From assembly GCF_039523755.1 (NCBI RefSeq), contig NZ_BAAAFX010000026.1:1-64000 (forward strand): a stretch of 64,000 bases of DNA. Reading direction: 5' to 3'. This document shows positions 33,852 through 42,798 of the stretch, in pieces. The translations under genes were made by a program, and so were the position numbers. This DNA comes from Tatumella terrea. Lineage in GTDB: Bacteria > Pseudomonadota > Gammaproteobacteria > Enterobacterales > Enterobacteriaceae. The notes under the pieces were generated by a model. It made no database searches and was not told the DNA's origin. It saw only the letters and a program-made list of their open reading frames with translations. The first letter of the stretch is position 1. Every line of letters begins with the position of its first letter.

Positions 33852-36459
33852 TGTTGTTTCCCTCCGCTCGCGGATATTTCAGTTGCTGCGATAACAGCGA
33901 CTCCAGATTACTGCCGAAATTCAGACTCTCCCAGAGCCTGAAAATATTTTCCTGGTGAGTATAATTCAGATTCACCCGCTGATCATGGTTACTGAAGCGG
34001 CTGGTGCCCTGAACGGTCGATTTCATCATAAGTTCACCGTCACTGCTCAACTGTAACGTCGCCTGCGCGCGACCAATCTCCATATACCGTAACCAGTCAA
34101 TGGCCACACCGGCCGCCATATTATTACTGGTAATAGAGTCAATCATATCTTTATCCACCCGCAGGGTCAGCGGCCCGTCGTTACTGACCCAACCGTCACG
34201 GATGATAAAGTGCGGATCACTGACCCATAACGGCAGCTCACCACTGACCAGCCCCGACATCGCTATCTTGCCGGGGTGTAATGCGGTAATTAAGCGGCTC
34301 AGGTTAATTTTATCGGCTTTCAGCAGTGCGGCCTGCCGCTGCGGAAGCCGCAACTCCGCCAGGCTCAGTCTGCCGCCCGAGACTGACAGACTGACATCGG
34401 ATAACCGCAACGGTTTTTTCTGGCTCCAGGGATAGAACCCCTGCAGACTGGCGGTGACCCCGGACAGACCGATTTGATTGACAATGCGGCCGATGGTCAG
34501 ACGGACAGGCTGGCGATAACCTAACTGCCAGCGCTGTTGCTGATAACGGAACGGTAAAGAGAAGGCGGCTCCCTGAATCTGATTGTCCGGCATCCAGGCG
34601 CTGCCGTCGGTGATCACCCAGTGACCGCCCGCCCGGAAACCACTGGCCGCCGAGGCAGAAAACGCCACCTGCGCCCGCATGTTCCCACCGGTAATTTTCA
34701 TTTTCATGTCCGGAGGCAGTAATGGTTCGACCACAGACAGTGGCTGAGTCGCCCACCAGGCCTCACCCCGTAAACGCTCGCCATCCCAGCGGCCACGCAG
34801 GGCCAGCGGTCCCAGCTTTCCGGCACTCAGGCGGGCCTGGTAGAGGAAATCCCGGGGAGAGGTGCCGGAAACCGAAAACGGCAGATGCAGTGCCGGCAGC
34901 CTGCCGCCATAACTGAAAAGTGTGTTGCCGGCCGTTAAGGCGAATGCCGCTGTCAGTTTCGGGGCGTCGGCCTGCCGGGCCCAGACCAGTGGCGAGGTCA
35001 GTCTCAGACGCGGAGAGACGACCCGCACTCCGCCGTAGCGGAGCTGATTAAAACCGGTCGACAATGTTTTCAGGGTGATCTGCTGGCCCTGCCAGTCACC
35101 GGTACCCTGCAGATCCCAGGCGGCCTTCAGCGGGAACAGATCTCCGCTCCCCCAGTAACGCCACTGCCATTGCCCCTGGTCCGGCCAGAAATCCCGCGCC
35201 TGACCGGCCAGTTGCAGACGATAACGTCCGGAGTTCCGGTTGTGTACCTGCAATATGGCCTGTAATGGCCCGTTGATCCCTGCAACAGACAAGCGGACGC
35301 CGGCCAGCGGCCAGCGGGCTTCATCCACCTGGAAGGTATTCAGCAACTGACCGCGCATTCTGAGCAACGACCCGCTCAGAAAGCGGATTTCCGGTCCGGT
35401 CAGCGGCCCGGTGAGCTGCGCCGGCAGTCCGGCAAAAAACTGCAGGTCCGGGCTGTTCGCCGTACCGGTAAGACGTAATGGCAGTGCGCTGTCGGTCAGA
35501 CTGAGTTTGCCCGGCCCCACGCTGAGTACCACGTTCCCTTTACCGCCGTGTCCGGAGGTTAACGCATTAAGCCGTCCGGAAATGACGCTCTTCTCGGGCC
35601 CTTCCCGCCAGTGAGTAACCTGCAGCGCAATCCCCCCCTGCAGTGGCTGGGAGGCAAAAGGCCACTGCCATTTCCCTTGCTGAATTTCAAGCTGTTGCGG
35701 CGTGGCGGTCCAGGGTAACTGCAACAAGGGTGCCGTACTCTCCGGGGTCAGGACAGTCAGCATCCCCTGCTGCTGTTGCCAGTGCAGATTCAAGGTTAGC
35801 GGCATACCGGTCAGAGACAGTTGTCCGTGCAACCGGCCCTGTTCAGGCCATTGCCCGATCTCTGGCGCCAGCCCGACGCTGCCCTGCAGCGTGAGCGGTG
35901 GCGCGCCACCCGGCGGTGTGAATTGCAGCCGCTCAAGGTTCAGTGTCCGTCCATCGAGCACTGCGCTCAGCTGAATATCACGGCTGTTATAGGTCAGTGA
36001 CTGCCGCTGATGCTGGTTCGTCAGTGACATACTTCCTGCATACTGCCCCCGGGGCAGAATTTCAAGCTTATCGGCTTGCCAGTGACCGGCCGGCAGCAGT
36101 GCCTGCCATTCTGCCAGTGTTTTCTCCGGCGTAGTGGAGGATGAGGAAGGGATCGTCGCCAGACAGTCGGTATCAAGCTGTACATCGGAGGCATGCCATT
36201 GCCACAGGTGATCGCGATACCCCACAGAAAGACCGCTTACCGAGAGCGCCTGACAGTTCCCCGCCTGTAACGCGATGCCGGGCAGACTGAGTCTTCCGGC
36301 GTGCGGACGGATGTGACCGCTGAGCGACAACCGCGTTCCTTCCGGCAACCAGTGTTGTACCAGGGGTGGCAGCCAGACATCGATGGCAGACACTGCCAGA
36401 CCGGTGATCAGCAGCCCCGGCACGATGATCGCCAGTGCTACCCGCCGCTTGTCTGTCAT
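33838..36459 (-). CDS. ydbH: AsmA-like intermembrane phospholipid transport protein YdbH
   Basis: This 873-residue bridge-type protein has one N-terminal membrane anchor (RVALAIIVPGLLITGLAVSA). A long beta-rich periplasmic body follows, typical of AsmA/TamB-like lipid channels. It matches E. coli YdbH in length. In E. coli YdbH is partly redundant with TamB and YhdP in moving phospholipids to the outer membrane, and works with YnbE. The C-terminus RLWESLNFGSNLESLLSQQ is the expected YnbE-contact end. It is the first gene of a minus-strand operon and divergent from ldhA. Confidence 0.88.
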   Translation of the reverse strand: MTDKRRVALAIIVPGLLITGLAVSAIDVWLPPLVQHWLPEGTRLSLSGHIRPHAGRLSLPGIALQAGNCQALSVSGLSVGYRDHLWQWHASDVQLDTDCLATIPSSSSTTPEKTLAEWQALLPAGHWQADKLEILPRGQYAGSMSLTNQHQRQSLTYNSRDIQLSAVLDGRTLNLERLQFTPPGGAPPLTLQGSVGLAPEIGQWPEQGRLHGQLSLTGMPLTLNLHWQQQQGMLTVLTPESTAPLLQLPWTATPQQLEIQQGKWQWPFASQPLQGGIALQVTHWREGPEKSVISGRLNALTSGHGGKGNVVLSVGPGKLSLTDSALPLRLTGTANSPDLQFFAGLPAQLTGPLTGPEIRFLSGSLLRMRGQLLNTFQVDEARWPLAGVRLSVAGINGPLQAILQVHNRNSGRYRLQLAGQARDFWPDQGQWQWRYWGSGDLFPLKAAWDLQGTGDWQGQQITLKTLSTGFNQLRYGGVRVVSPRLRLTSPLVWARQADAPKLTAAFALTAGNTLFSYGGRLPALHLPFSVSGTSPRDFLYQARLSAGKLGPLALRGRWDGERLRGEAWWATQPLSVVEPLLPPDMKMKITGGNMRAQVAFSASAASGFRAGGHWVITDGSAWMPDNQIQGAAFSLPFRYQQQRWQLGYRQPVRLTIGRIVNQIGLSGVTASLQGFYPWSQKKPLRLSDVSLSVSGGRLSLAELRLPQRQAALLKADKINLSRLITALHPGKIAMSGLVSGELPLWVSDPHFIIRDGWVSNDGPLTLRVDKDMIDSITSNNMAAGVAIDWLRYMEIGRAQATLQLSSDGELMMKSTVQGTSRFSNHDQRVNLNYTHQENIFRLWESLNFGSNLESLLSQQLKYPRAEGNNNEKR

Positions 36460-36641
36460 AGATAATTCACCGTATTCTCCCGGTACCCTCAGCGAGGAAA
36501 CTCAGTAATGATTCCGTTTTCGTCATGCTCCGGCCTATACTAAAATCAGCGTGTTACACGTATGCGATCTATAGTATGTAAGATTATAACAAAACGCTAA
36601 TAACACCGGCATTCCCTGCAAAGTTACTCCGGAGAACCGTC

Positions 36642-37640
36642 ATGAATATCGCCGTCTATAGTACGAAACACTATGATCAGCTCTCTTTAGAAAAAGCCAA
36701 TCAGGCCTTCGGTTTTTCATTCACTTTCTATGATTTCAAACTCGACCTGCACACCGCCAAAACTGCACAAGGTTTTGACGCCGTCTGTCTCTTTGTCAAT
36801 GACCTCTGTTCTGCTGAGGTCATTGAAGAACTGGCCGCCGGCGGGGTACGTTTTATCGCCCTGCGGTGTGCCGGGTTCGATAATGTGGACCTGGCGGCCG
36901 CAGATCAACGGGGGATTCAGGTGGTCCGGGTCCCGGCGTACTCCCCGGAAGCGGTTGCAGAGCACTCGGTCGGGCTGATGCTGGCCCTTAACCGCCATAT
37001 TCACCGCGCCTGGCTGCGTACCCGGGATGCTAACTTTTCGCTGGAGGGGCTGACCGGCTTTACGATGCAGGGGAAAACCGCCGGTGTCGTCGGAACAGGG
37101 AAGATTGGTCTGGCGGCACTGCGTATTCTGAAAGGGTTCGGGATGCGTTTACTGGCATTTGATCCTTATCCGTCCGATGAGGCCCTGGCGCTGGGCGCAG
37201 AATATACCGACTTTACCACCCTGTTACGGGAGTCCGATATCATCTCCCTGTATTGCCCGATGACACCGCAAAACCATCACCTGCTGAATGCGGCAGCGTT
37301 CAGCAAAATGAAAGACGGAGTGATGATCATCAATACCAGCCGCGGCGGACTGATTGATTCACAGGCCGCCGTGGAAGCGCTGAGACAACAAAAAATCGGC
37401 GCGCTGGGGATGGACGTGTATGAAAATGAACGGGATCTTTTCTTCGAAGACAACTCGAATGATGTTATCCAGGACGATATCTTCCGCAGACTCTCCTCCT
37501 GCCATAATGTCCTGTTTACCGGGCATCAGGCCTTCCTGACCAATGAAGCGCTGGCCACGATTGCCGAAACCACCCTGAGTAATCTGCAGGAACTGTCTCT
37601 CGGTCAGACCTGTACTCACCGGGTCTGTGCCGGACAATAA
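36642..37640 (+). CDS. ldhA: Fermentative D-lactate dehydrogenase
   Basis: This 332-residue NAD-dependent D-lactate dehydrogenase reduces pyruvate to D-lactate in fermentation. The Rossmann signature GTGKIGLAAL lies at about 150-159. The catalytic Arg is in INTSRGGLID, the Glu in DVYENERD and the His in FTGHQAFLT. It is about the same length as E. coli LdhA (329). GGAG precedes the ATG. It is divergent from ydbH and convergent with ydbJ. The hslJ gene usually found next to ldhA in E. coli is absent. Confidence 0.95.
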   Translation: MNIAVYSTKHYDQLSLEKANQAFGFSFTFYDFKLDLHTAKTAQGFDAVCLFVNDLCSAEVIEELAAGGVRFIALRCAGFDNVDLAAADQRGIQVVRVPAYSPEAVAEHSVGLMLALNRHIHRAWLRTRDANFSLEGLTGFTMQGKTAGVVGTGKIGLAALRILKGFGMRLLAFDPYPSDEALALGAEYTDFTTLLRESDIISLYCPMTPQNHHLLNAAAFSKMKDGVMIINTSRGGLIDSQAAVEALRQQKIGALGMDVYENERDLFFEDNSNDVIQDDIFRRLSSCHNVLFTGHQAFLTNEALATIAETTLSNLQELSLGQTCTHRVCAGQ

Positions 37641-37658
37641 ACCTGTCCGCGGTGGCAG

Positions 37659-37689
37659 AGAAAAAAGGTCCCCTGCCGGTCAGGGGGCC
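37659..37689 (-). terminator. Terminator of ydbJ (minus strand)
   Basis: A stem of eight to nine pairs with one mismatch (GGTCCCCTG / CAGGGGGCC, 37667-37689) is followed on the minus strand by six T residues. It starts 6 bp after the ydbJ stop and may also act on ldhA transcripts from the other side. Confidence 0.6.
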
Positions 37690-37695
37690 GTGTGG

Positions 37696-37968
37696 TTAAC
37701 GGGCGCAGTTACCATTGATCAGCGCCACTTCGCTGCAACGTTTGCCATTGCTTAACTCACACATGCCGATCCGGCTACCGTCAAGCTGCCGTGAATAGGC
37801 CAGAATACCGCCTGCACCGGCGCAGTCAGACTCTGCCAGAGAAGACATCACCACGGGCTGGATGTGCGCAGCCGTTGCCTGCTGCGGGGGTTCATTATCA
37901 TCGTTATGGCTACTGCAGGCAGAGAGTAAAACGGTGGCACTCACCAGCATTAGGGCGGCTATTTTCAT
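37696..37968 (-). CDS. ydbJ: DUF333 lipoprotein YdbJ
   Basis: This 90-residue lipoprotein has lipobox LLSACS (cysteine near residue 18). The C-terminal DUF333 module contains SDCAGAGGILAYSR, GMCELSNGKRCSE and LINGNC. Relatives include E. coli YdbJ, encoded near ldhA, and some so-called putative hemolysins. Function is unknown. It is convergent with ldhA and followed by a terminator. Confidence 0.8.
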   Translation of the reverse strand: MKIAALMLVSATVLLSACSSHNDDNEPPQQATAAHIQPVVMSSLAESDCAGAGGILAYSRQLDGSRIGMCELSNGKRCSEVALINGNCAR

Positions 37969-38463
37969 TAATCAGGCTCCGGGCGTATGACTGTGGGTTG
38001 TCCAGAATATGCCAGCGACGGCGGCGGGTCGATATCTGTTACTTTTTTTTACCAAATAATTCCCGGCTAAGTGGCAACCTCGCTATCCACCCCCGCAAAA
38101 ACACGAGGCTGACGGGGGGGACGGCAAGGTTCCAGCACCGGGGGTTTCCGCTGGCCGGCACCCCTCCTGTCGCCTGATCGTCAGGGCATTTTATGACCTT
38201 CCCTCCCGCAATACTCCGCAGTAGCCTCCGGCCCAATGCCCCGCCGTCATCGTGTAAGTTCCGGGCCCTCCCGCAGACTGCGATCCACTGAATGCCGGGC
38301 ACAGGCAGTAACGCATCCTGCCATTGTCAGCCCTGCAGGGGGTGCAAATTACCGGAATGTGCTGATGACAGGGGAATTTTTTGTATATCCACCAGAGGCG
38401 CATTAGGATAATCGGGGCAGCAATAACCTTTAACCGGCAAACAATATAATTTCTGAGGTATTT
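37969..38463. other. Gene-free spacer between ydbJ and a flavodoxin gene
   Basis: This 495-bp stretch contains no convincing gene. A TATAAT box at 38445-38450 lies very close to the next ATG (38464), which would give a leader of only about seven bases. A C-rich run is near 38110-38120. Confidence 0.4.
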
Positions 38464-39024
38464 ATGACTAATATTGCGATCATTTATCATAGCGGCTACG
38501 GACATACCGAAGAAATCGCCAAATCGGTGGAGTCCGGGGCGGCCTCTGTCGCCGGGGTAACCACCCGACTGATTCCGGCTGGCGATGTCGGGTCGTACTG
38601 GCAGTATCTTGAAGACGAAGCCGATGCGATCATCTTCGGCTCCCCTACCTATATGGGTAGCGCCTCTGCCCCGTTCAAAGCCTTTATGGATGCCAGTTCA
38701 AAATACTGGGGAAAATGGCGCGATAAACTGGCCGCCGGATTTACCTGCTCCGCGTCCCACAGTGGTGACAAACTGGCAACGCTGCAGCAACTGAGTATTT
38801 TTGCTGCGCAGCATCAGATGATCTGGGTCAGCCTGGGACTGATGCCCGGCAATAACAATTCGAAAGGTTCTGAAGATGATCTGAACCGCCTCGGCTCTTT
38901 TTTAGGCGCGATGGCGCAGGCAGATGCCGATAAAGGTATTGAAGGGATTACTCAGTCAGATAAAGAAACTGCAAAAATTTTAGGTGAGCGGGTAGCCCAT
39001 GCCTCACTGCGGTGGAATAAATAG
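38464..39024 (+). CDS. Flavodoxin-fold NAD(P)H oxidoreductase (WrbA-like)
   Basis: This 186-residue flavodoxin-like protein starts MTNIAIIYHSGYGHTEEIAKSV, with the FMN phosphate-binding loop YHSGYGHT at about 8-15. GSPTYMGSASAPFK (about 60-73) and TCSASHSGDK (about 97-106) contact the flavin. It resembles the WrbA/NAD(P)H:quinone reductase group but is shorter in its loop regions. The likely role is two-electron quinone reduction in oxidative stress. TGAGGT lies six bases before the ATG. No operon partners are visible. Confidence 0.75.
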   Translation: MTNIAIIYHSGYGHTEEIAKSVESGAASVAGVTTRLIPAGDVGSYWQYLEDEADAIIFGSPTYMGSASAPFKAFMDASSKYWGKWRDKLAAGFTCSASHSGDKLATLQQLSIFAAQHQMIWVSLGLMPGNNNSKGSEDDLNRLGSFLGAMAQADADKGIEGITQSDKETAKILGERVAHASLRWNK

Positions 39025-40063
39025 CGGAAAGCTGGCGGTTCCCCCGGGGCAGTCTCTCCACGGGCAGGATACCGCCTGACACCACAGCGCTCCGGCACTT
39101 TTCAGCCCCGTAATACAGAGTGACATAAGCCTTGTCACGGGGCTGTTATCCGGGCCGCCTGCTTCTTCGATTGATCCCCGCGATGTACATGGCCTTCATA
39201 GCCTCCCCGCGAATATCCCCCCCTGAGACGACTAAACCGACCGGAATTGACGGGCTGGTTACTACGCAGGATCCCGTCGCGCGGCACACTGAGGTTTCTG
39301 ACGCCATTCGCTGATCGGTCGTCAGGAGAATACGGCCAGCGGAATGTAGCGCTTTCTGCATTTCACACCGTGAGTAAACCGTTAACACGCCTGATGAAAG
39401 CGAACATAGCTGATCCAACGCACGGGTAATTTTGTTATCGCCGGTTTAGAAACGACCCACCGGTAACTTAAGCTATTGCGGGAAGAGTCCTGTCGTCGCT
39501 ACACCGGGAGTAAACCGTTAACATGCCTGATGAAAGCGAACATAGCTGATCCAACGCACGGGTAATTTTGTTATCGCCGGTTTAGAAACGACCCACCGGT
39601 AATTTAAGCTATTGCGGGAAGAGTCCTGTCGTCGCTACACCGGGAGTAAACCGTTAACATGCCTGATGAAAGCGAACATAGCTGATCCAACGCACGGGTA
39701 ATTTTGTTATCGCCGGTTTAGAAACGACACACCGGTAATTTAAGCTATTGCGGGAAGAGTCCTGTCGTCGCTGATACCGGGGGTCCGTCGGACTGAAACC
39801 CGGCCCCTCCCGGCCCCTGTCCCGGGATCTGGCGGGAGGAAGAAACACCCTGAAACATTTCTTTCGTTAACCTTACAGTCAGCGATGTGTATATATTTAT
39901 CCGGACAGCCCGAACGTTTAGGGTGTTTAAATTACCGGCGTGTACGGTCCCTGAATATCAGGTCACCACCACGACTGCCGGACAGAAAAACTGCCGCAGA
40001 TATCAGCCAGACGCGGCGGATCGTGGCTCGCCGTGTTTTCTTCAGGAATAAGGATTCGTCGTA
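39025..40063. other. Long non-coding spacer carrying a 136-bp tandem array
   Basis: This 1.04-kb gap between the flavodoxin gene and a small membrane protein gene has no reading frame with a credible start. Its main content is the 136-bp triple repeat at 39365-39772. Confidence 0.6.
39365..39772. repeat. Three tandem copies of a 136-bp unit
   Basis: Three copies with start points at 39365, 39501 and 39637 are nearly identical. Landmarks are GAGTAAACCGTTAACA at 39372, 39508 and 39644. They share GCCTGATGAAAGCGAACATA, CCAACGCACGGGTAATTTTG, CGCCGGTTTAGAAACGAC and GCTATTGCGGGAAGAGTCC. Because 136 is not a multiple of three, the array is not a repeated protein. A few point differences distinguish the copies. 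It may be a small RNA gene array or a recombination product; nothing in the sequence decides. Confidence 0.9.
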
Positions 40064-40285
40064 ATGGATGGTCATTTTTTACTAAAAGGTGTTGCTGTTA
40101 TAGCTGCGGTGGCTTCGTTCTATCCGGATCTGAAGCTCCGCAGAAATAAGGAGAGTGCCTGCCCGGCTATCGCAGTGGCAGACGCGAAAGAACGTCAGGA
40201 ATGGCGTTACTTCAGACGTGGGATCAGAGCTCTCAGCGTGCTGACAGGACTCTGGCTGCTCGGAACCGCCCTCAGCCTGTTCTGA
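40064..40285 (+). CDS. Small membrane protein, hypothetical
   Basis: This 73-residue reading frame has AAGGA nine bases before its ATG. It has a hydrophobic N-terminal segment (LLKGVAVIAAVASFY), a charged middle (AKERQEWRYFRRGIR) and a hydrophobic C-terminal segment (LSVLTGLWLLGTALSLF), suggesting two membrane passes or an anchor at each end. I do not recognise the family. A hairpin follows the stop. Being real is plausible but not certain. Confidence 0.5.
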   Translation: MDGHFLLKGVAVIAAVASFYPDLKLRRNKESACPAIAVADAKERQEWRYFRRGIRALSVLTGLWLLGTALSLF

Positions 40286-40293
40286 AACGGCCA

Positions 40294-40326
40294 TTTGTCC
40301 GCCCTGCTCTGGTTCAGGCGGACAAA
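40294..40326. terminator. Hairpin between a small membrane protein gene and ttcA
   Basis: A perfect 10-bp stem (TTTGTCCGCC / GGCGGACAAA) with a 13-base loop starts 9 bases after the plus-strand stop. It is A/T-flanked at the stem base and may serve both directions weakly. Confidence 0.45.
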
Positions 40327-40393
40327 GGATCAGACCTGCGGATTAATAAGCCGGGTCTGATACCGGCTCGCAGCGGTCTGATACTCACGGATC

Positions 40394-41287
40394 TCAGAGA
40401 TTCGTGACATCAATATACAGTGAATGGTCAATATTGGTCGAAGATACGGTGGCCTCGGTAAAACCATAGGCTTCACGTTCGCCTTCACGATCTAACGGCA
40501 GGTTTTCGAAATCGAACAGTTCGCGATCCGCTAACTGACTCGGGCTGACGTTCTGCAAGGACTTAAACACGCTTTCCACACGGCCCGCATCCTTTTTATC
40601 CCACTCGCTCAGCATCCCTTTAATCGCCTGCCGCTGCAGATTTTCCTGAGAACCACAGAGGTTGCAGGGAATGATCGGGAAGGCTTTGTGGTCAGCAAAA
40701 CGGATAAGATCCTTTTCACGACAATAGGTCAGCGGGCGGATCACCACATTACGGCCATCGTCTGAGCGCAATTTCGGTGGCATGGCCTTCATTCGCGCCC
40801 CATGGAACATATTCAGAAACAGTGTCTCCACAATATCATCCATGTGGTGGCCAAGCGCAATCTTGGTGGCGCCGATTTTTTCGGCAAATGAGTAGAGCGT
40901 ACCGCGACGCAGACGCGAACACAGACCGCAGGTCGTCTTCCCTTCCGGGATTTTCTCTCTTACCACCGAATAAGTATCTTTATCGACGATATAGTAAGGG
41001 ATATTCAGCTGCTCGAAATAGTCAGGCAGGATATGTTCCGGAAAGCCTGGCTGTTTCTGGTCGAGGTTAACCGCAATCACTTCAAATCTGACAGGAGCCA
41101 CTTTTTGCAGGCTCAGCAGGATATCCAGCATGGCAAAAGAGTCCTTACCACCACTCATGCAGGCCATTACCACATCGTTGTCTTCTATCATCTGGTAATC
41201 GGTGATCGCATTGCCAACATTTCTCCGCAGACGTTTCTGGAGTTTGTTGAATTCGAGTGTGTCTTTTCTGGTATCGGTCTGATTCAT
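40394..41287 (-). CDS. ttcA: tRNA 2-thiocytidine synthetase TtcA
   Basis: This 297-residue PP-loop ATPase installs 2-thiocytidine at tRNA position 32. The PP-loop SGGKDS is at residues 45-50. Cysteine motifs that bind the iron-sulfur cluster are TTCGLCSRLRRG and NLCGSQ, and GHHMDDIVET is also conserved. The length is slightly under E. coli TtcA. It is a single-gene minus-strand unit downstream of fnrS. The dbpA gene that separates fnrS and ttcA in E. coli is absent. Confidence 0.94.
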   Translation of the reverse strand: MNQTDTRKDTLEFNKLQKRLRRNVGNAITDYQMIEDNDVVMACMSGGKDSFAMLDILLSLQKVAPVRFEVIAVNLDQKQPGFPEHILPDYFEQLNIPYYIVDKDTYSVVREKIPEGKTTCGLCSRLRRGTLYSFAEKIGATKIALGHHMDDIVETLFLNMFHGARMKAMPPKLRSDDGRNVVIRPLTYCREKDLIRFADHKAFPIIPCNLCGSQENLQRQAIKGMLSEWDKKDAGRVESVFKSLQNVSPSQLADRELFDFENLPLDREGEREAYGFTEATVSSTNIDHSLYIDVTNL

Positions 41288-41474
41288 AAATTCTTTTCAC
41301 CACCGGGGAGTCCGGTCGTTGATTTCCTGGTTAAAAGCCCGCATGCATGGGCGCGGATTATACGGACTTTTACGCAGGGGGGAAATCACCTTTCAAAAGA
41401 TATCGCGGAACAGAGCAAAGATGCAGCAGCGGGGGAACACGGTCAGAAACGGAGAACTACGGCCGAAAAGCGGC

Positions 41475-41591
41475 AAAAAAAAACCGGCGTCACTAACGCC
41501 GGGGTCATAAGAATTAAATGTGCTATGCAGTAATTCAAAAGTAAGACAATGTGGAGCACAACGCCCATCGCTTGACGTTGCATTCACCTGC
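41475..41591 (-). ncRNA. fnrS: FNR-activated small regulatory RNA FnrS
   Basis: Read on the minus strand, 41591-41475 matches E. coli FnrS closely. It has the 5' GCAGGTGAATGCAACGTCAA, then GCGATGGGCGTTG, ATTGTCTTACTT and GAATTACTGCATAGCACA, and ends in a hairpin (CCGGCGT / ACGCCGG) with nine T residues. The RNA is about 117 nt. FnrS is an Hfq-dependent sRNA that silences aerobic genes such as sodB and maeA when oxygen is gone. The gene lies downstream of zntB, as in E. coli. A -10 box GATACT (41604-41599) and an FNR site precede it. Confidence 0.93.
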
Positions 41592-41626
41592 GGGAGAGAG
41601 TATCTGCGATTTCCGCCCGGCATGTT

Positions 41627-41640
41627 TTGATTCAGATCAT
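41627..41640 (-). promoter_or_regulatory. FNR binding site of fnrS
   Basis: TTGAT-TCAG-ATCAT matches the FNR consensus TTGAT-N4-ATCAA at nine of ten positions. Its centre is about 42 bp upstream of the predicted fnrS start, the class II activator position. Confidence 0.85.
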
Positions 41641-41669
41641 ATTTATGATTATTAATCCAATCCTATGAT

Positions 41670-42653
41670 TTATAACCACTTACGTTGCTTAAGAAACCAG
41701 GTTACCCCCAGTGCAATCAGCACCAGCACCACGCAGAACACCGCAAAGCCATAGTGCCACTGCCCACCGGGGATCCCCCCGAGGTTGACGCCGAACAGTC
41801 CGGTAAGGAAGGTCGCCGGCAGAAACACCATCGCCAGCAGAGACATAATATAGGTTCTGCGGTTCATGGACTCGGTCAGCAGGGCATCGATTTCATCGGT
41901 CAGTACGGCGGTCCGCGCGATACCCGCATCCAGATCTTCCAGTCCCCTGCCCAGCCGGTCTGAAATATCCTGCATCAGACGACGTTGTGCCTCATCCATC
42001 CAGGTGAATTTCTCACTGGCAATCCGCGCCAGCACATCCCGCTGAGGTGCCATATATCGACGCATGACAATCAGTTGCTTACGCAGCAGCGCCATTTCGC
42101 CCCGCGCCGGTGCCTGGCCTTCCAGCAACCCGTCTTCCATATCGATAATTTTATCGTGCAAATCCTCGATAAATTCACTGATATGATCCGTCAGGAAGTC
42201 ACAAAATTCCACCAGCCAGTCGCCGGCGCTTTCTGGCCCGTTCCCCTGCTGAAGTTCTGCCCACACATCTTCTACCGCCGCCACTTTTCGTTTGCGGGTA
42301 GAGATGATTAATTTATCACTGATAAAAATCCTGACCGCTACCAGTTCGTCCGGACGGGCGTCCTGGTTAAAATTGATACTGCGCAGAACGATAAAAAAAC
42401 CGTCTGCCAGACGGCTCACTCTGGGACGCATACTCTCACCGGCTAAAGCATCCCTTACGGAATCCGGCAATAACGGGGTTTTCTGCAGCCATCCGGCGCT
42501 GTTTTCCTGGGCATAATTCAGGTGCAGCCAGCAGGGACGCTCGCAATTCACCACGTCAGTCTCACTGATAGGCAGCATTCCTCCCTGCCCGTCTAACTGA
42601 CATGAAATAATCGCATCGGATATCTGCAGTTCTTTACCGTCAATGATGCTCAC
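41670..42653 (-). CDS. zntB: Zinc transporter ZntB (CorA family)
   Basis: This 327-residue protein has a large cytoplasmic N-terminal domain. Two C-terminal membrane helices (about 268-288 and 302-320) are joined by the ion-selectivity segment LFGVNLGGIPGG. This is the ZntB form of the CorA GMN motif. ZntB moves zinc across the inner membrane as a pentamer, with uptake driven by protons in recent structures. It lies directly upstream of fnrS on the same strand, as in E. coli. Confidence 0.92.
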   Translation of the reverse strand: MSIIDGKELQISDAIISCQLDGQGGMLPISETDVVNCERPCWLHLNYAQENSAGWLQKTPLLPDSVRDALAGESMRPRVSRLADGFFIVLRSINFNQDARPDELVAVRIFISDKLIISTRKRKVAAVEDVWAELQQGNGPESAGDWLVEFCDFLTDHISEFIEDLHDKIIDMEDGLLEGQAPARGEMALLRKQLIVMRRYMAPQRDVLARIASEKFTWMDEAQRRLMQDISDRLGRGLEDLDAGIARTAVLTDEIDALLTESMNRRTYIMSLLAMVFLPATFLTGLFGVNLGGIPGGQWHYGFAVFCVVLVLIALGVTWFLKQRKWL

Positions 42654-42798
42654 ACATTCCCCTTAATCCTGTTCCGGTAAATCAAAACCTGCATTGTAGT
42701 GTATTGATTACCATATTTTGCATTTAAAACGTAAAGGGGCATTACACAATGGCTGCCCCGTTTGATAATAATAGCCGGAAAATCAGTCTGATAGAAAG

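Noticed and set aside
41393..41623. Minus-strand 76-residue frame near ttcA
   Set aside because: It lies across the fnrS sRNA and is explained by it.
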